Below, piece by piece: positions 29,139 through 37,569 of a stretch of 64,000 nt of DNA; position 1 is the stretch's first letter, and each line of letters opens with the position of its first letter. The translations under genes and the position numbers were made by a program. This DNA comes from Sedimentibacter saalensis. GTDB taxonomy: Bacteria; Bacillota; Clostridia; Tissierellales; Sedimentibacteraceae. The notes beneath the pieces are model-generated. The model saw nothing but the letters and a program-made list of their open reading frames with translations, did no database searches and had not been told where the DNA came from. The DNA is taken from assembly GCF_007830175.1 (NCBI RefSeq), contig NZ_VLKH01000010.1:1-64000 (forward strand). Reading direction: 5' to 3'.

Positions 29139-29342
29139 ATCATTTCCTCCTTATGTATACAATTATACCTGAATTTGCAGTATTTAATCATATATTCTTA
29201 TTGTTTCAATCCTAAAAATAAAAAACCCGATTTTGGTAATAGTTTACAAATTAATCAAATAATTATATTAAAGTATTGATTTTGCATTGATATTAATATA
29301 TCATGTAAAAGGACGAATATTCAAATATATGGAGGGAATATA

Positions 29343-30656
29343 ATGAAAAAAATCGTTTTTGTTTTAAGTCTAGTATTAGTTTTAATCTTTACGTCAGTAA
29401 CCGCATTTGCTGACACAACAAATGAAATTATAATAAGCATTGATTCAACAAAAGTTGAATTTAATGATAGTTTGGGATTTCCGTTTGTTGACGAAAACAA
29501 CAGAACACTGGTTCCATTTAGAGCCGCACTTGAGAAATTCGGTGCAACTGTTGATTGGAACAATGAAAGCCGCAGTGCTGTTGCTATAAAAGGCGACATT
29601 AAAGTCGAAGTTCCTGTGGAACAAAACTACATAATGAAAAACGGCGAAAAAATTGCTACAGACACAGCCGCAAAAATAGTAAACGGAAGAACATATCTTC
29701 CAATAAGAGCAGTCATTGAAGCATTCGGATCCTCAGTTGAATGGGATCAGGCTCTCAACACAGTAGTTATAACAACAACACCTGTAGATGCTGCTGCTAT
29801 ATTTACAGAAGCAAACAACAAATCATATGACTGGAAAAACTATGATGCAACTGCTGAAATGCACATGTCAATGAACGTTCCTGATGATGCAGGAAGTGTT
29901 CAGGCTATGCACATGAAAATGAACATGCTCATGACTATCTTCACAAACCCAATGAAAGCAAAAATCAATGCAAACATGGTTATGGACGTAATGGGACAAC
30001 AAATGTCACAGCCAGTTATGCAAATGTATCTGTCAGCTGATGACAAAGGCTACACAACTTACATGGGGATGCCTGACAGCCAAGGTGCCTTGACATGGAT
30101 GAAGTCAACAGTAGAAGATGAAATGTTTGCAATGCTCATGAAGTATGACCAGGATAAAATCGAAGCAAACAAGGAACTCATGAAGAAATACATCAAAGAT
30201 GTAAAATATTTCGGTAAATATACTGATGATGCAGGAAGAACACTTTTAAGAATGCAGTACTCAATGTCAACAGAAATATACAAGGATTTGCTTGGCGGAT
30301 ATGTTGAAGAACTTTCAACATCAATGAGCGAACAAGAAGAAATGACTGCAAAGATGCTTGATGAACTTGTATCCGGAAAAATGGGAGACCTTACTTTCGT
30401 AGTATACATTGATGAAGCAACAAAAGAATTTGTTAAATACGAAATGGACTTAAGCCAGATGTTATCAGGAATGATGTCAGGAATGACAGACATGCTTGGC
30501 GATATGTCAGAATCTGACAAGGCAATGCTTAACAGCATGAAAGTAACAATGGTTATGGAAATTTCAAATGTAAACAAAGCAACTGCCTTTGAAATCCCGG
30601 CAGAAGCTTTAAAGGCTCCTGAAATGCCTAAAGTAACAGAAGAAACAGCTCAATAA
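29343..30656 (+). CDS. Secreted copper-amine-oxidase-N-domain protein, Met-rich
   Basis: 437-residue exported protein. Residues 1-24 are a signal peptide (MKKIVFVLSLVLVLIFTSVTAFA). Residues about 28-145 contain two copper amine oxidase N-like half-repeats (NRTLVPFRAALEKFGATVDW and GRTYLPIRAVIEAFGSSVEW). These serve as cell-surface or binding modules and are not oxidases. The rest (about 150-430) is a lipocalin-like domain unusually rich in Met (MHMSMNV, MHMKMNM, MLSGMMSGM), resembling the DUF6612 group. A weak promoter TTTACA-17-TATTAA lies at 29243-29271. Function unknown; the Met clusters could bind copper(I) or simply follow the fold. Confidence 0.85.
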   Translation: MKKIVFVLSLVLVLIFTSVTAFADTTNEIIISIDSTKVEFNDSLGFPFVDENNRTLVPFRAALEKFGATVDWNNESRSAVAIKGDIKVEVPVEQNYIMKNGEKIATDTAAKIVNGRTYLPIRAVIEAFGSSVEWDQALNTVVITTTPVDAAAIFTEANNKSYDWKNYDATAEMHMSMNVPDDAGSVQAMHMKMNMLMTIFTNPMKAKINANMVMDVMGQQMSQPVMQMYLSADDKGYTTYMGMPDSQGALTWMKSTVEDEMFAMLMKYDQDKIEANKELMKKYIKDVKYFGKYTDDAGRTLLRMQYSMSTEIYKDLLGGYVEELSTSMSEQEEMTAKMLDELVSGKMGDLTFVVYIDEATKEFVKYEMDLSQMLSGMMSGMTDMLGDMSESDKAMLNSMKVTMVMEISNVNKATAFEIPAEALKAPEMPKVTEETAQ

Positions 30657-30659
30657 AAA

Positions 30660-30696
30660 AATCGGAGGACCGGCAGAAACCGATCCTCCTTTTTTA
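30660..30696 (+). terminator. Terminator after the Met-rich secreted protein
   Basis: GGAGGAxxGG and CCxxTCCTCC arms (about 30664-30691) are followed by TTTTTT. A-runs on the left may let it also end the convergent SDR operon. Confidence 0.85.
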
Positions 30697-30706
30697 TCTC
30701 TTAAAT

Positions 30707-31429
30707 TTAAAGCCTCAAGCCTCCGTTTACAGAAATCACCTGTCCGGTAATATATGAAGATTCGCTGCACGCAAGGAACAATACGGCATTGGCAATTTCA
30801 ACAGGCTCTCCAAGCCTTTTCAGCATGGTTTTTTCTCGTATGGATTCCAAAACCTTTTCAGGAACTGTAGCCATCATTTCTGTGTTGGCATATCCTGGAG
30901 CCACTGCATTTACCCTGATAGCTTCTCCTTTTCTTGAAAATTCCTTTGCCCATGTCTTTGTAAGACCTATTATTCCTGCTTTTGAAGCAGCATAATTTGA
31001 CTGACCTACATTTCCGTATTCTCCTACAACAGAAGATATGTTAATAATTGATCCGCTTCTGTTTTCCTTCATTGATGGCAAGACATGTTTTGTGAGGTTG
31101 AACACTGATTTTAAGTTTACATTCATAACAGCATCCCACATATCTTCAGTCATGTTTTCAATCAATGCATCCTTTGTAATTCCGGCATTATTAACGAGCA
31201 CATCTATTTTTCCATACCTTTTCACAACATAATCAACAAATATTTCAATCTCATTTGCAGAGCACAAGTCAGCCTTATATCCCTCAACTCCGTCTTTATC
31301 ATAAAAAATATCTGAAATATCAAGAGCAATCACTTTCGCTCCTTCATCTGCAAACAGTTCGCAAATGCACCTTCCTATGCCTCTGGCACCGCCGGTGACA
31401 ACTGCAACCTTATCCTTAAGCCTGTTCAT
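30707..31429 (-). CDS. SDR-family oxidoreductase, FabG-like
   Basis: NAD(P)H-dependent short-chain dehydrogenase of 240 residues, closest in pattern to 3-oxoacyl-ACP (or 3-oxoacyl-CoA) reductase. Motifs are TGGARGIGR (12-20), NNAG, the catalytic Ser in INISSVVGEYG and YAASKAG (Tyr-x3-Lys). GQVISVNGGL ends the domain as in FabG. It is the last gene of the TetR-linked acyl operon and overlaps the preceding flavoprotein gene by 14 bases. It probably reduces the product of the KASIII-like enzyme or another acyl intermediate. Confidence 0.9.
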   Translation of the reverse strand: MNRLKDKVAVVTGGARGIGRCICELFADEGAKVIALDISDIFYDKDGVEGYKADLCSANEIEIFVDYVVKRYGKIDVLVNNAGITKDALIENMTEDMWDAVMNVNLKSVFNLTKHVLPSMKENRSGSIINISSVVGEYGNVGQSNYAASKAGIIGLTKTWAKEFSRKGEAIRVNAVAPGYANTEMMATVPEKVLESIREKTMLKRLGEPVEIANAVLFLACSESSYITGQVISVNGGLRL

Positions 31430-32051
31430 AATTTACCTCTGCATTTAATTTTTTAATTACATCCACCATGTTTCCCGCAAGTCTCGTCATTATTCCGATT
31501 CCTTCCTGGTCTTCATTGGCATTATAAGCGCCGCCCTTGCCTGCAACACCCACATTCCAATAAGTATTGCCTACAATGATGCAGTCATTTGCAGCTGCCC
31601 AAAGCAAAATTTCAGCAAATGCAAAGTTCTGCCCTGCTCTCCTGGCAACTGTAACAGGAGCCACAATCTTGCCCGATAGAGCAGAACCTTTCCACTCATA
31701 GCTTGATTTTGTTTCCTTCATTTCATTTTTAGCCCATCGTCCGGAAAATCCTGCCCTGTCAAGAACACATTTCATTTCAGGAGTAATGCATGAATGATAT
31801 ACAGGAGAAGCAAGCAGCAAGCCGTCTGCTCTAGTTATCTTTTCAAAAATTTCCTGAAAATCGTCCTCCTGAGTGCATTTTTTAGCATTAACACATTCGT
31901 AACAAGTTCTGCATCCGGATATTTTTTTCCCTGAAAGCTGTATAAGCTCAGTTTCCGCTCCTAGTTTTTCAGCTTCAGACAATGCTGTCTTCAAGTAATA
32001 GAAAGTGTTTCCTTCCATCCGTGGACTTGAACAAATTCCTAATATTTTCAT
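31416..32051 (-). CDS. Iron-sulfur flavoprotein (NADPH-dependent FMN reductase family)
   Basis: 211-residue flavodoxin-fold protein. The FMN phosphate loop is CSSPRMEGNTFYYL (7-20). A four-Cys cluster CRTCYECVNAKKC (about 47-59) follows strand 2, the compact motif of the iron-sulfur flavoprotein (Isf) family of anaerobes. LLASPVYHSCITPEMKCVLDR lines the flavin. It starts 3 bases after the KASIII-like gene. In this operon it could deliver electrons to, or reduce, an acyl or enoyl intermediate; the partner is inferred. Confidence 0.88.
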   Translation of the reverse strand: MKILGICSSPRMEGNTFYYLKTALSEAEKLGAETELIQLSGKKISGCRTCYECVNAKKCTQEDDFQEIFEKITRADGLLLASPVYHSCITPEMKCVLDRAGFSGRWAKNEMKETKSSYEWKGSALSGKIVAPVTVARRAGQNFAFAEILLWAAANDCIIVGNTYWNVGVAGKGGAYNANEDQEGIGIMTRLAGNMVDVIKKLNAEVNYEQA

Positions 32052-32054
32052 ATG

Positions 32055-33056
32055 CTACCCCCATCTCACAGCCGTAGCTGCCCATGTATAACCCGTTCCT
32101 GCTCCAAGCAGAACCGCAATTTTTCCTTTTTTAAGCCGTCCTTTTTTTTCACCTTCTGTTAAAGATATAAATGCATCTGCAGATTGACAGTGCCCATATT
32201 CTTCAAGCACAAAAGAATTATCTTCAGTGAGATTATATTTTTCCAGTATTTTTTCAAGTATTGACCTCTTCATGAATATTGGAGCTACAAAACCTATGTC
32301 TTTGTCAGTATATCCGCTCTTTTTAATAGATTTTGCAATTACGTTGTTAAAATTGTCAAGTGTTATAGGATCAAGCCTTTTTTTCATGGATTGAATGTCA
32401 GGAACATTTAAAAACTTGTCACTGCATTTTATGTCTGCATTTGCTTTAAAATTCCTGCAGCCTACTCCAAACACAGCCACATCCTCTGCAAATTGACCAT
32501 CACTTATCATGTGCGTCTCCAGAATTACATTTTTATCAAGACCCTTTTCCAAAAGAACTGCAGCAGCGCCATCACCAAAATTGAACATGAATCTTGAATT
32601 ATGATTTTTATAATTTATAATCTGAGTTTCCTTTGAAGAAGATACAAGGAGCACATGATTTATACTGTCGTCACAAAGCATGATGCTCTTTAATATTTTC
32701 AGAGAATAAACACCTGCTGAGCACAACGAATGAATTTCAAATGCATTGGCATTTACTGCTCCTATTTCATGCTGAATTTTAGCTGCACAGTTAAACAGGT
32801 AGTAATCTTTATACTCACTTCCGCAGTATACAACCAAGTCAAGTTTTTTTGGATCAAAACCTTCAATTGCTCTTTTAGCTGCTTCAATTCCCATGAAGGA
32901 CACTGTTTCATCCTGGCTCGCTTCATGAACATGAACTATTCCGAATTTTTCTCTGATAACATCTTCAGGTATTCCGGAAAGTTCTGCTATCTTTGCACTG
33001 TCTTTTATTTTAGGCGGCACATAGATTCCTATATTCTTTATGCCTACGATGTCCAT
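32055..33056 (-). CDS. KASIII-like thiolase-superfamily enzyme with altered active site
   Basis: 333-residue condensing-enzyme fold related to 3-oxoacyl-ACP synthase III (FabH). The nucleophilic Cys is present in HSLCSAGVYSL (about 111-113). The usual HQAN His motif is replaced around VAPIFMKRS, and GNTSAAS is replaced by YGHCQSADAF. GAGTGYTW ends the domain as in FabH. Loss of the standard His/Asn pair suggests a variant condensing or acyl-transfer enzyme; acyltransferases in this fold also carry altered motifs. It follows the acyl-CoA ligase by 9 bases, so its substrate is probably the acyl-CoA that enzyme makes. Confidence 0.8.
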   Translation of the reverse strand: MDIVGIKNIGIYVPPKIKDSAKIAELSGIPEDVIREKFGIVHVHEASQDETVSFMGIEAAKRAIEGFDPKKLDLVVYCGSEYKDYYLFNCAAKIQHEIGAVNANAFEIHSLCSAGVYSLKILKSIMLCDDSINHVLLVSSSKETQIINYKNHNSRFMFNFGDGAAAVLLEKGLDKNVILETHMISDGQFAEDVAVFGVGCRNFKANADIKCSDKFLNVPDIQSMKKRLDPITLDNFNNVIAKSIKKSGYTDKDIGFVAPIFMKRSILEKILEKYNLTEDNSFVLEEYGHCQSADAFISLTEGEKKGRLKKGKIAVLLGAGTGYTWAATAVRWG

Positions 33057-33065
33057 GTCAACCTC

Positions 33066-34631
33066 CTAATCGTCGCACTTTCCGTAAAGCTCCGTTATTT
33101 TTGATACTACAATCTTGCCCACATTGTTTTTAGGAATATCATCAACAAACTGAATGTACTTTGGTATTTTATAGCCAGCAAGTTTGTTTCTTAAAATACT
33201 TTGTATTTCACCTTTAGTTATTGAAGCATTTGACTTCAGTGATACAACAGCCTTCCCTACTTCTCCCCACTTTTCATCGGGAACACCGAATACGCATACT
33301 TCCTGTACTTGAGGTATTTCATATATTGCGCTTTCTACTTCAGGTGGAAATACATTTTCCCCACCGCTTATGAACATGTTTTTCTTTCTGCCCACAATAT
33401 AGTAGTAACCGTCTTCATCGACCGTGGCCATATCTCCGGTATATACCCAACCTCCATCAAGAGTCTTTTTTGTTTCCTTTTCGTTGTTCCAATACCCTGA
33501 GAATATTTGAGGTCCGCTCCACAACAGCTCACCAACTTCATTTGCTCCAACTTCATTGCCCTTATCATCTACAACCTTTGTCATTGTCATATACATTGGC
33601 TTTCCTACGGAAGCATATTTTGACTTAATAGTCTCATCCGCCATAAACTGCGGTGTGCTTGAAAGATTATTTGGACCTGCTTCAGTCATTCCATAGCCAA
33701 GAACAAATTTAATTTTTTTGTTCCAGAACCTTTCCATGATGTTGATAGGAGTGGGTGCAGCACCTGCCATAACCCATTTGAGACTTGAAAGATCAGCATT
33801 TTCAAACTCCGGCAAATCCGACATCATTCTGAATATTGTGGCAGCTCCAAAAAGAAGCGTAGTCTTTTCTTTTTCTATGACTTCAAGAGTGAGTCTGGGA
33901 TCAAACTGTTTATTGATTATAATTCTTCCACCGCAGTGCAGCAGAGGAAGAGTAAGAAGATTCCATCCTCCAGTATGATAAAGAGGAAGTATTATGAATG
34001 CACTGTCTTCATAGTTCAGCCCCCATGTGCATATTTCATTCATAGCGTTGAAAATCAATGAATGATGAGAAATCATGCCACCCTTTGGAAGTCCTGTTGT
34101 TCCTCCCGTATGTATAATCAGGTGAATGTCATCAAGAACAAGATCGCTGCAATAAATCATATTGTTGTTTTCATAGCTCATAATTTTCATATAATCTAAT
34201 TCTTCACTTTCACCAGGTGTATCCTTCAGCACAACATATTTTTCAATGTTTGTTTTTCCCTTAAATTCCTCAACGGTGTTTTTAAAAATTTCTTCGTAAA
34301 ACAATATTTTTGGAGTTTCACTGTTTAAAAGTTTTTCAAATTCAGCTGCTGACAATCTGGCATTATAAGGAATCAAGACTGCCCCAAGTTTACCGGTTGC
34401 ATAATATGCGTCTATAAGTTCAATTCCGTTTCTGGATATGAAAGCAACTCTGTCTCCCTTTACGATACCAAGTTTTTCTTTCATGTAGTTTGCCAGCCTG
34501 TTGGCTCTGTCTTCCAAATCCTTATAGGTATAATGAACATTGTTGTCCAGGTCGTAAACAGCTTCGCTGCTGCCGTTGATTCTTGCCCTGAAATACGAGT
34601 AGTTTCCTATCCATCCATTATTTATCATCAC
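33066..34631 (-). CDS. AMP-dependent acyl-CoA synthetase
   Basis: 521-residue ANL-superfamily ligase that activates a carboxylic acid with ATP and CoA. Motifs are the P-loop IHTGGTTGLPKGGM (about 170-183), GYGMTEAGP, YTGDMATVDEDGYYYIVGR and the C-terminal catalytic Lys in PKNNVGKIV. Overall it resembles medium- or long-chain fatty acid and aromatic acid CoA ligases. It is preceded by a Na+/solute symporter gene (gap 52 bases), which likely imports its substrate. The chain length or aromatic nature of the acid is not deducible. Confidence 0.92.
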   Translation of the reverse strand: MMINNGWIGNYSYFRARINGSSEAVYDLDNNVHYTYKDLEDRANRLANYMKEKLGIVKGDRVAFISRNGIELIDAYYATGKLGAVLIPYNARLSAAEFEKLLNSETPKILFYEEIFKNTVEEFKGKTNIEKYVVLKDTPGESEELDYMKIMSYENNNMIYCSDLVLDDIHLIIHTGGTTGLPKGGMISHHSLIFNAMNEICTWGLNYEDSAFIILPLYHTGGWNLLTLPLLHCGGRIIINKQFDPRLTLEVIEKEKTTLLFGAATIFRMMSDLPEFENADLSSLKWVMAGAAPTPINIMERFWNKKIKFVLGYGMTEAGPNNLSSTPQFMADETIKSKYASVGKPMYMTMTKVVDDKGNEVGANEVGELLWSGPQIFSGYWNNEKETKKTLDGGWVYTGDMATVDEDGYYYIVGRKKNMFISGGENVFPPEVESAIYEIPQVQEVCVFGVPDEKWGEVGKAVVSLKSNASITKGEIQSILRNKLAGYKIPKYIQFVDDIPKNNVGKIVVSKITELYGKCDD

Positions 34632-34683
34632 ATACCTCCATAATTTTTTTGCAAGGAGGTGAATAACTCACCTCCCATCCATT

Positions 34684-36177
34684 TTATAAATCTATAACTG
34701 CCTGCAGCTTTCTGCTCAAGCCCTGTTCCTTTGTAATAAGCGACACTGCAACTGTGACTGCAATGCTTATGGTTATTACATTAAAGTACCACGGCAAAAC
34801 TCCAGGCCACTTGAAGCCTGCAAAGGAAGCTATGTTTAAAGCAAGACCTGTTACACTTCCACACATAACACCTTTTTCGTTTGCTCTCTTCCACAAAAGT
34901 CCCAGCACAAACACAGGAAATGTAGCTGACATAAGTGTTCCCCATCCAAATGTTCCAAGAATTCCAACCATCTCACCTTGTGTTACAGAAAAAACTATTG
35001 ATATGATACCGAGAACAAGCATTGAAATCCTAGAAATCTGAACTTGTTTCTTTGACTCAAATTTAAAACCCAAAGCGCTTGGTATATCTCGTGATACAAC
35101 AGTTGAGCAAATTGAAAGGAACAAACTTGCAGATGACATTGCTGCAGCAAGAACTCCGGCATAAACAAACAGCTGTGCTGTTATTCCCGCATAATCGGCC
35201 ATTGCATATATTGCTCTGTCTCCTTTTACAAGGGGATCAATTTTTCCTGTTGCAACAAGGTACAATGCACCGCTTGAAACAACCATTGTGAGCAATCCAA
35301 CCATTGTGTGAGACAGTGCTGTATAAAGTCCCATCTTGGGCATGTCTCTTGGGTCTTTTAAAGCGTACATACGAGTGATAACCTGCGGCTGTCCCACAGT
35401 TCCAAGGATAGGAATCAACATCCATGTCATGGCAACTGTCCTTGGCATGCTTCCCCACGCATTGAGCATATCCGGACTGAACTCTTTTGTTATTTCATTT
35501 GCTGTAACTGTCCCTGCCTGGGAAGTAACTTTCAAAACTTCTCCAAAGCCCCCAGTGATATTAAAAAATGAAACTACTATTACTACACCGGCTATTACCA
35601 TAACAAGACCTTGAAAAGCCTGTGTCAATAAACCGCCAACTTCTCCGCTTATAGACATATACACTGCCAATACTCCAAATATTACAAATCCTGCAACGAG
35701 AGGGTCCCATCCCAGCAAATGTCCAAACAATTCAGAGCCTGCTTTTATTTGAGCTGCCAGATATGCTACACATCCTAAGAATAAAGTCAGTGACATTGTA
35801 ATTTTAATAACCCTGTTGTTGTTATATCTCAAATCTGAAAGATCTCCAAGACTTGCAACTTTTCCTATTTCAGCCATTGCTCTTACTTTCTTGCCAAGTA
35901 TCAAGTATGCCATTGCAAATGCAGCTGATGACAACATCCAGAATGCCATGGCATTTCCTGTTGAATACATAAGTCCCGGAACTCCCACAAGGGCAAATGC
36001 GCTTGCTACTGCTGCCGTGCTTGAAAGTCCCACTGTAAACGGTCCGAACATTCCGGTGCTTCCAAAATATGCTTCAGATGAAGTAACTTTCTTTTTTGCC
36101 CACCATCCTATAAAAAATGATACTGCAATCATAAGGAAAGAAAATGTCATAATTAAAGTTTTAGCAGTTGCGCTCAT
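34684..36177 (-). CDS. Sodium:solute symporter (SSS family)
   Basis: 497-residue inner-membrane symporter with about 13 hydrophobic segments and the LeuT-like SSS fold. Characteristic stretches are FVGLSSTAAVASAFALVGVPG in segments 1-2, the sodium-site region, and VYAGVLAAAMSSASLFLSICST in segment 8, with the conserved Ser pair. Related members carry pantothenate, acetate and other monocarboxylates. It overlaps the small membrane protein gene by 4 bases, as in symporters with an accessory subunit. Context points to an organic acid activated by the following CoA ligase. Confidence 0.92.
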   Translation of the reverse strand: MSATAKTLIMTFSFLMIAVSFFIGWWAKKKVTSSEAYFGSTGMFGPFTVGLSSTAAVASAFALVGVPGLMYSTGNAMAFWMLSSAAFAMAYLILGKKVRAMAEIGKVASLGDLSDLRYNNNRVIKITMSLTLFLGCVAYLAAQIKAGSELFGHLLGWDPLVAGFVIFGVLAVYMSISGEVGGLLTQAFQGLVMVIAGVVIVVSFFNITGGFGEVLKVTSQAGTVTANEITKEFSPDMLNAWGSMPRTVAMTWMLIPILGTVGQPQVITRMYALKDPRDMPKMGLYTALSHTMVGLLTMVVSSGALYLVATGKIDPLVKGDRAIYAMADYAGITAQLFVYAGVLAAAMSSASLFLSICSTVVSRDIPSALGFKFESKKQVQISRISMLVLGIISIVFSVTQGEMVGILGTFGWGTLMSATFPVFVLGLLWKRANEKGVMCGSVTGLALNIASFAGFKWPGVLPWYFNVITISIAVTVAVSLITKEQGLSRKLQAVIDL

Positions 36178-36632
36178 TGTGCTCCTCCTTTTTCTGTTTC
36201 ATCAATGCTTGCGATTTTCTTGACAAAATCGTCCCAGTCCTTCTGGGAAAGCCATTCATCTTTTAAATTGTAATACATGATTGTTAACGTTAACATTCCG
36301 CCTATCCAATATCCCACAACTATTGATGCAAAAGAAGGATGAAAACCTAAGATTGTGAAAGAAGGCATTGCACCGGCAAACAAAGCAGCATAGTAATCAG
36401 CAAGTGTGAAACTTGCTATCCATATAACTGCCCATGGAATTAAACAGTAGAAAAACAGTTTTTTAGATAATATTCCTTGCTTGGCAATTCCAAGCATCAT
36501 GTAAAGCAACATTAAAACTACTCCCAAGTACATAGAAACCAGATAGTAATCATTCCAGCCCAAAAAATTGATTGTTAGCCATAATATTGTTATCATTACA
36601 ATTATAGCTGTTTTTTTGCTTGATAAATCCAT
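36174..36632 (-). CDS. Small membrane subunit of the SSS symporter
   Basis: 152 residues with four hydrophobic segments and a charged C-terminal tail. The AGGAGG site selects the ATG at 36632; the open frame extends to 36665 without support. Its position first in the operon, overlapping the symporter, resembles the YhdT/DUF997-type small partners of SSS transporters, although I do not identify the family firmly. It is likely to assist the symporter's assembly or activity. Confidence 0.75.
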   Translation of the reverse strand: MDLSSKKTAIIVMITILWLTINFLGWNDYYLVSMYLGVVLMLLYMMLGIAKQGILSKKLFFYCLIPWAVIWIASFTLADYYAALFAGAMPSFTILGFHPSFASIVVGYWIGGMLTLTIMYYNLKDEWLSQKDWDDFVKKIASIDETEKGGAQ

Positions 36633-36656
36633 TTCCAACCTCCTATATTTTTTAAT

Positions 36657-36672
36657 ATGACACATGAGTCAT
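36657..36672. promoter_or_regulatory. Candidate TetR operator
   Basis: ATGACACATGAGTCAT, palindromic except for one central pair. It lies 12 bases downstream of the operon's -10 box, ideal for repression by the adjacent TetR protein. Confidence 0.7.
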
Positions 36673-36683
36673 GTTTCATGATT

Positions 36684-36712
36684 ATTATATTATGGCTGGT
36701 ATATTTTGTCAA
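36684..36712 (-). promoter_or_regulatory. Promoter of the acyl/symporter operon
   Basis: Consensus TTGACA (36707-36712), exactly 17 bases, TATAAT (36684-36689) on the minus strand. Such a strong promoter needs a repressor, fitting the overlapping operator. Confidence 0.9.
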
Positions 36713-36739
36713 CGTTTTCTTTTCGACTTTTTATAAGTA

Positions 36740-36773
36740 AAAAATCAGCACATTAAGACTACTTAATGTGCTG
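36740..36773 (-). terminator. TetR gene terminator
   Basis: A 12-bp stem (36746-36757 with 36762-36773, CAGCACATTAAG) is followed on the minus strand by TTTTTT. It separates the regulator transcript from the operon. Confidence 0.9.
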
Positions 36774-36804
36774 CTAAATTCTTATTTAGTTTACTTCACA
36801 AATC

Positions 36805-37410
36805 CTATGATTCCTTATTTTTAAATGCACCGTTTCGTATGAACTTCATTACTTCTTCCACAACTTCATCATAGTTGCTGCTTTTTCCGTCAAATTCTAT
36901 TGACTTCAATGCTGTGAAATTTGCAATTCCTATAAGACAGTAAGACAATATAACAGGGTCAATATCCGTCATTTCACCTTTTGTCTGAGCTTTTAAAATT
37001 CCTTTGACATAACCCTTTGAAAAAGATTCGTAATATTCCTTAAATAGTTCCATATCTACAAACTGAGCCTGCCAAACTATTTTAAAAAGTCCTATATGCT
37101 CGCCAACAAAGTTAAGGAATGTTTTTATTCCCATGTATTCTTCGTCATATCTGTCTTTGCTGACCTTAGTGTTAAACCTTATGCTGTCTTTTAATTCTTT
37201 CCCCAATTTGTTAATCAAATAAACAAAGACACTTTTTTTATCATTGAAATATATGTAAAACGTACCTTGAGCAATGCCTGCCTTCATTACTATATCAGTA
37301 ATTCCAGTATCATAATAACCCTTTTCACTAAATAGTTCCTCAGCAGCCTTGCTAATCTTGTCTAACGTTTCCAATCCACGTTTAGTCTTAGGTTCATTCA
37401 CTAATTCCAT
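36805..37410 (-). CDS. TetR/AcrR family regulator
   Basis: 201-residue repressor. The N-terminal helix-turn-helix spans about 12-60 (LDKISKAAEELFSEKGYYDTGITDIVMKAG region, then GTFYIYFNDKKSVF). The C-terminal helices form the ligand-binding and dimer domain. It lies immediately upstream of the acyl operon on the same strand and ends at its own terminator, so it is the probable repressor. In the FadR/acyl-responsive members of this family the inducer is an acyl-CoA, which would suit the ligase product here. Confidence 0.9.
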   Translation of the reverse strand: MELVNEPKTKRGLETLDKISKAAEELFSEKGYYDTGITDIVMKAGIAQGTFYIYFNDKKSVFVYLINKLGKELKDSIRFNTKVSKDRYDEEYMGIKTFLNFVGEHIGLFKIVWQAQFVDMELFKEYYESFSKGYVKGILKAQTKGEMTDIDPVILSYCLIGIANFTALKSIEFDGKSSNYDEVVEEVMKFIRNGAFKNKES

Positions 37411-37569
37411 AATATCACCTGCTTTTTAATGATTGTAATTATAGCATTATTTTTAAATCAAGTCAATTTATTAACATTACAATTACAAATTGAACAAAAT
37501 TTAAAAATTGCTCGTCTAATATTTTGATATTTGTTAATATTAATAAGACAACAACCAAGGAGACAGAAA

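Noticed and set aside
29343..29780. Copper amine oxidase enzyme
   Set aside because: Only the N-like binding half-repeats are present; there is no catalytic domain or topaquinone motif.
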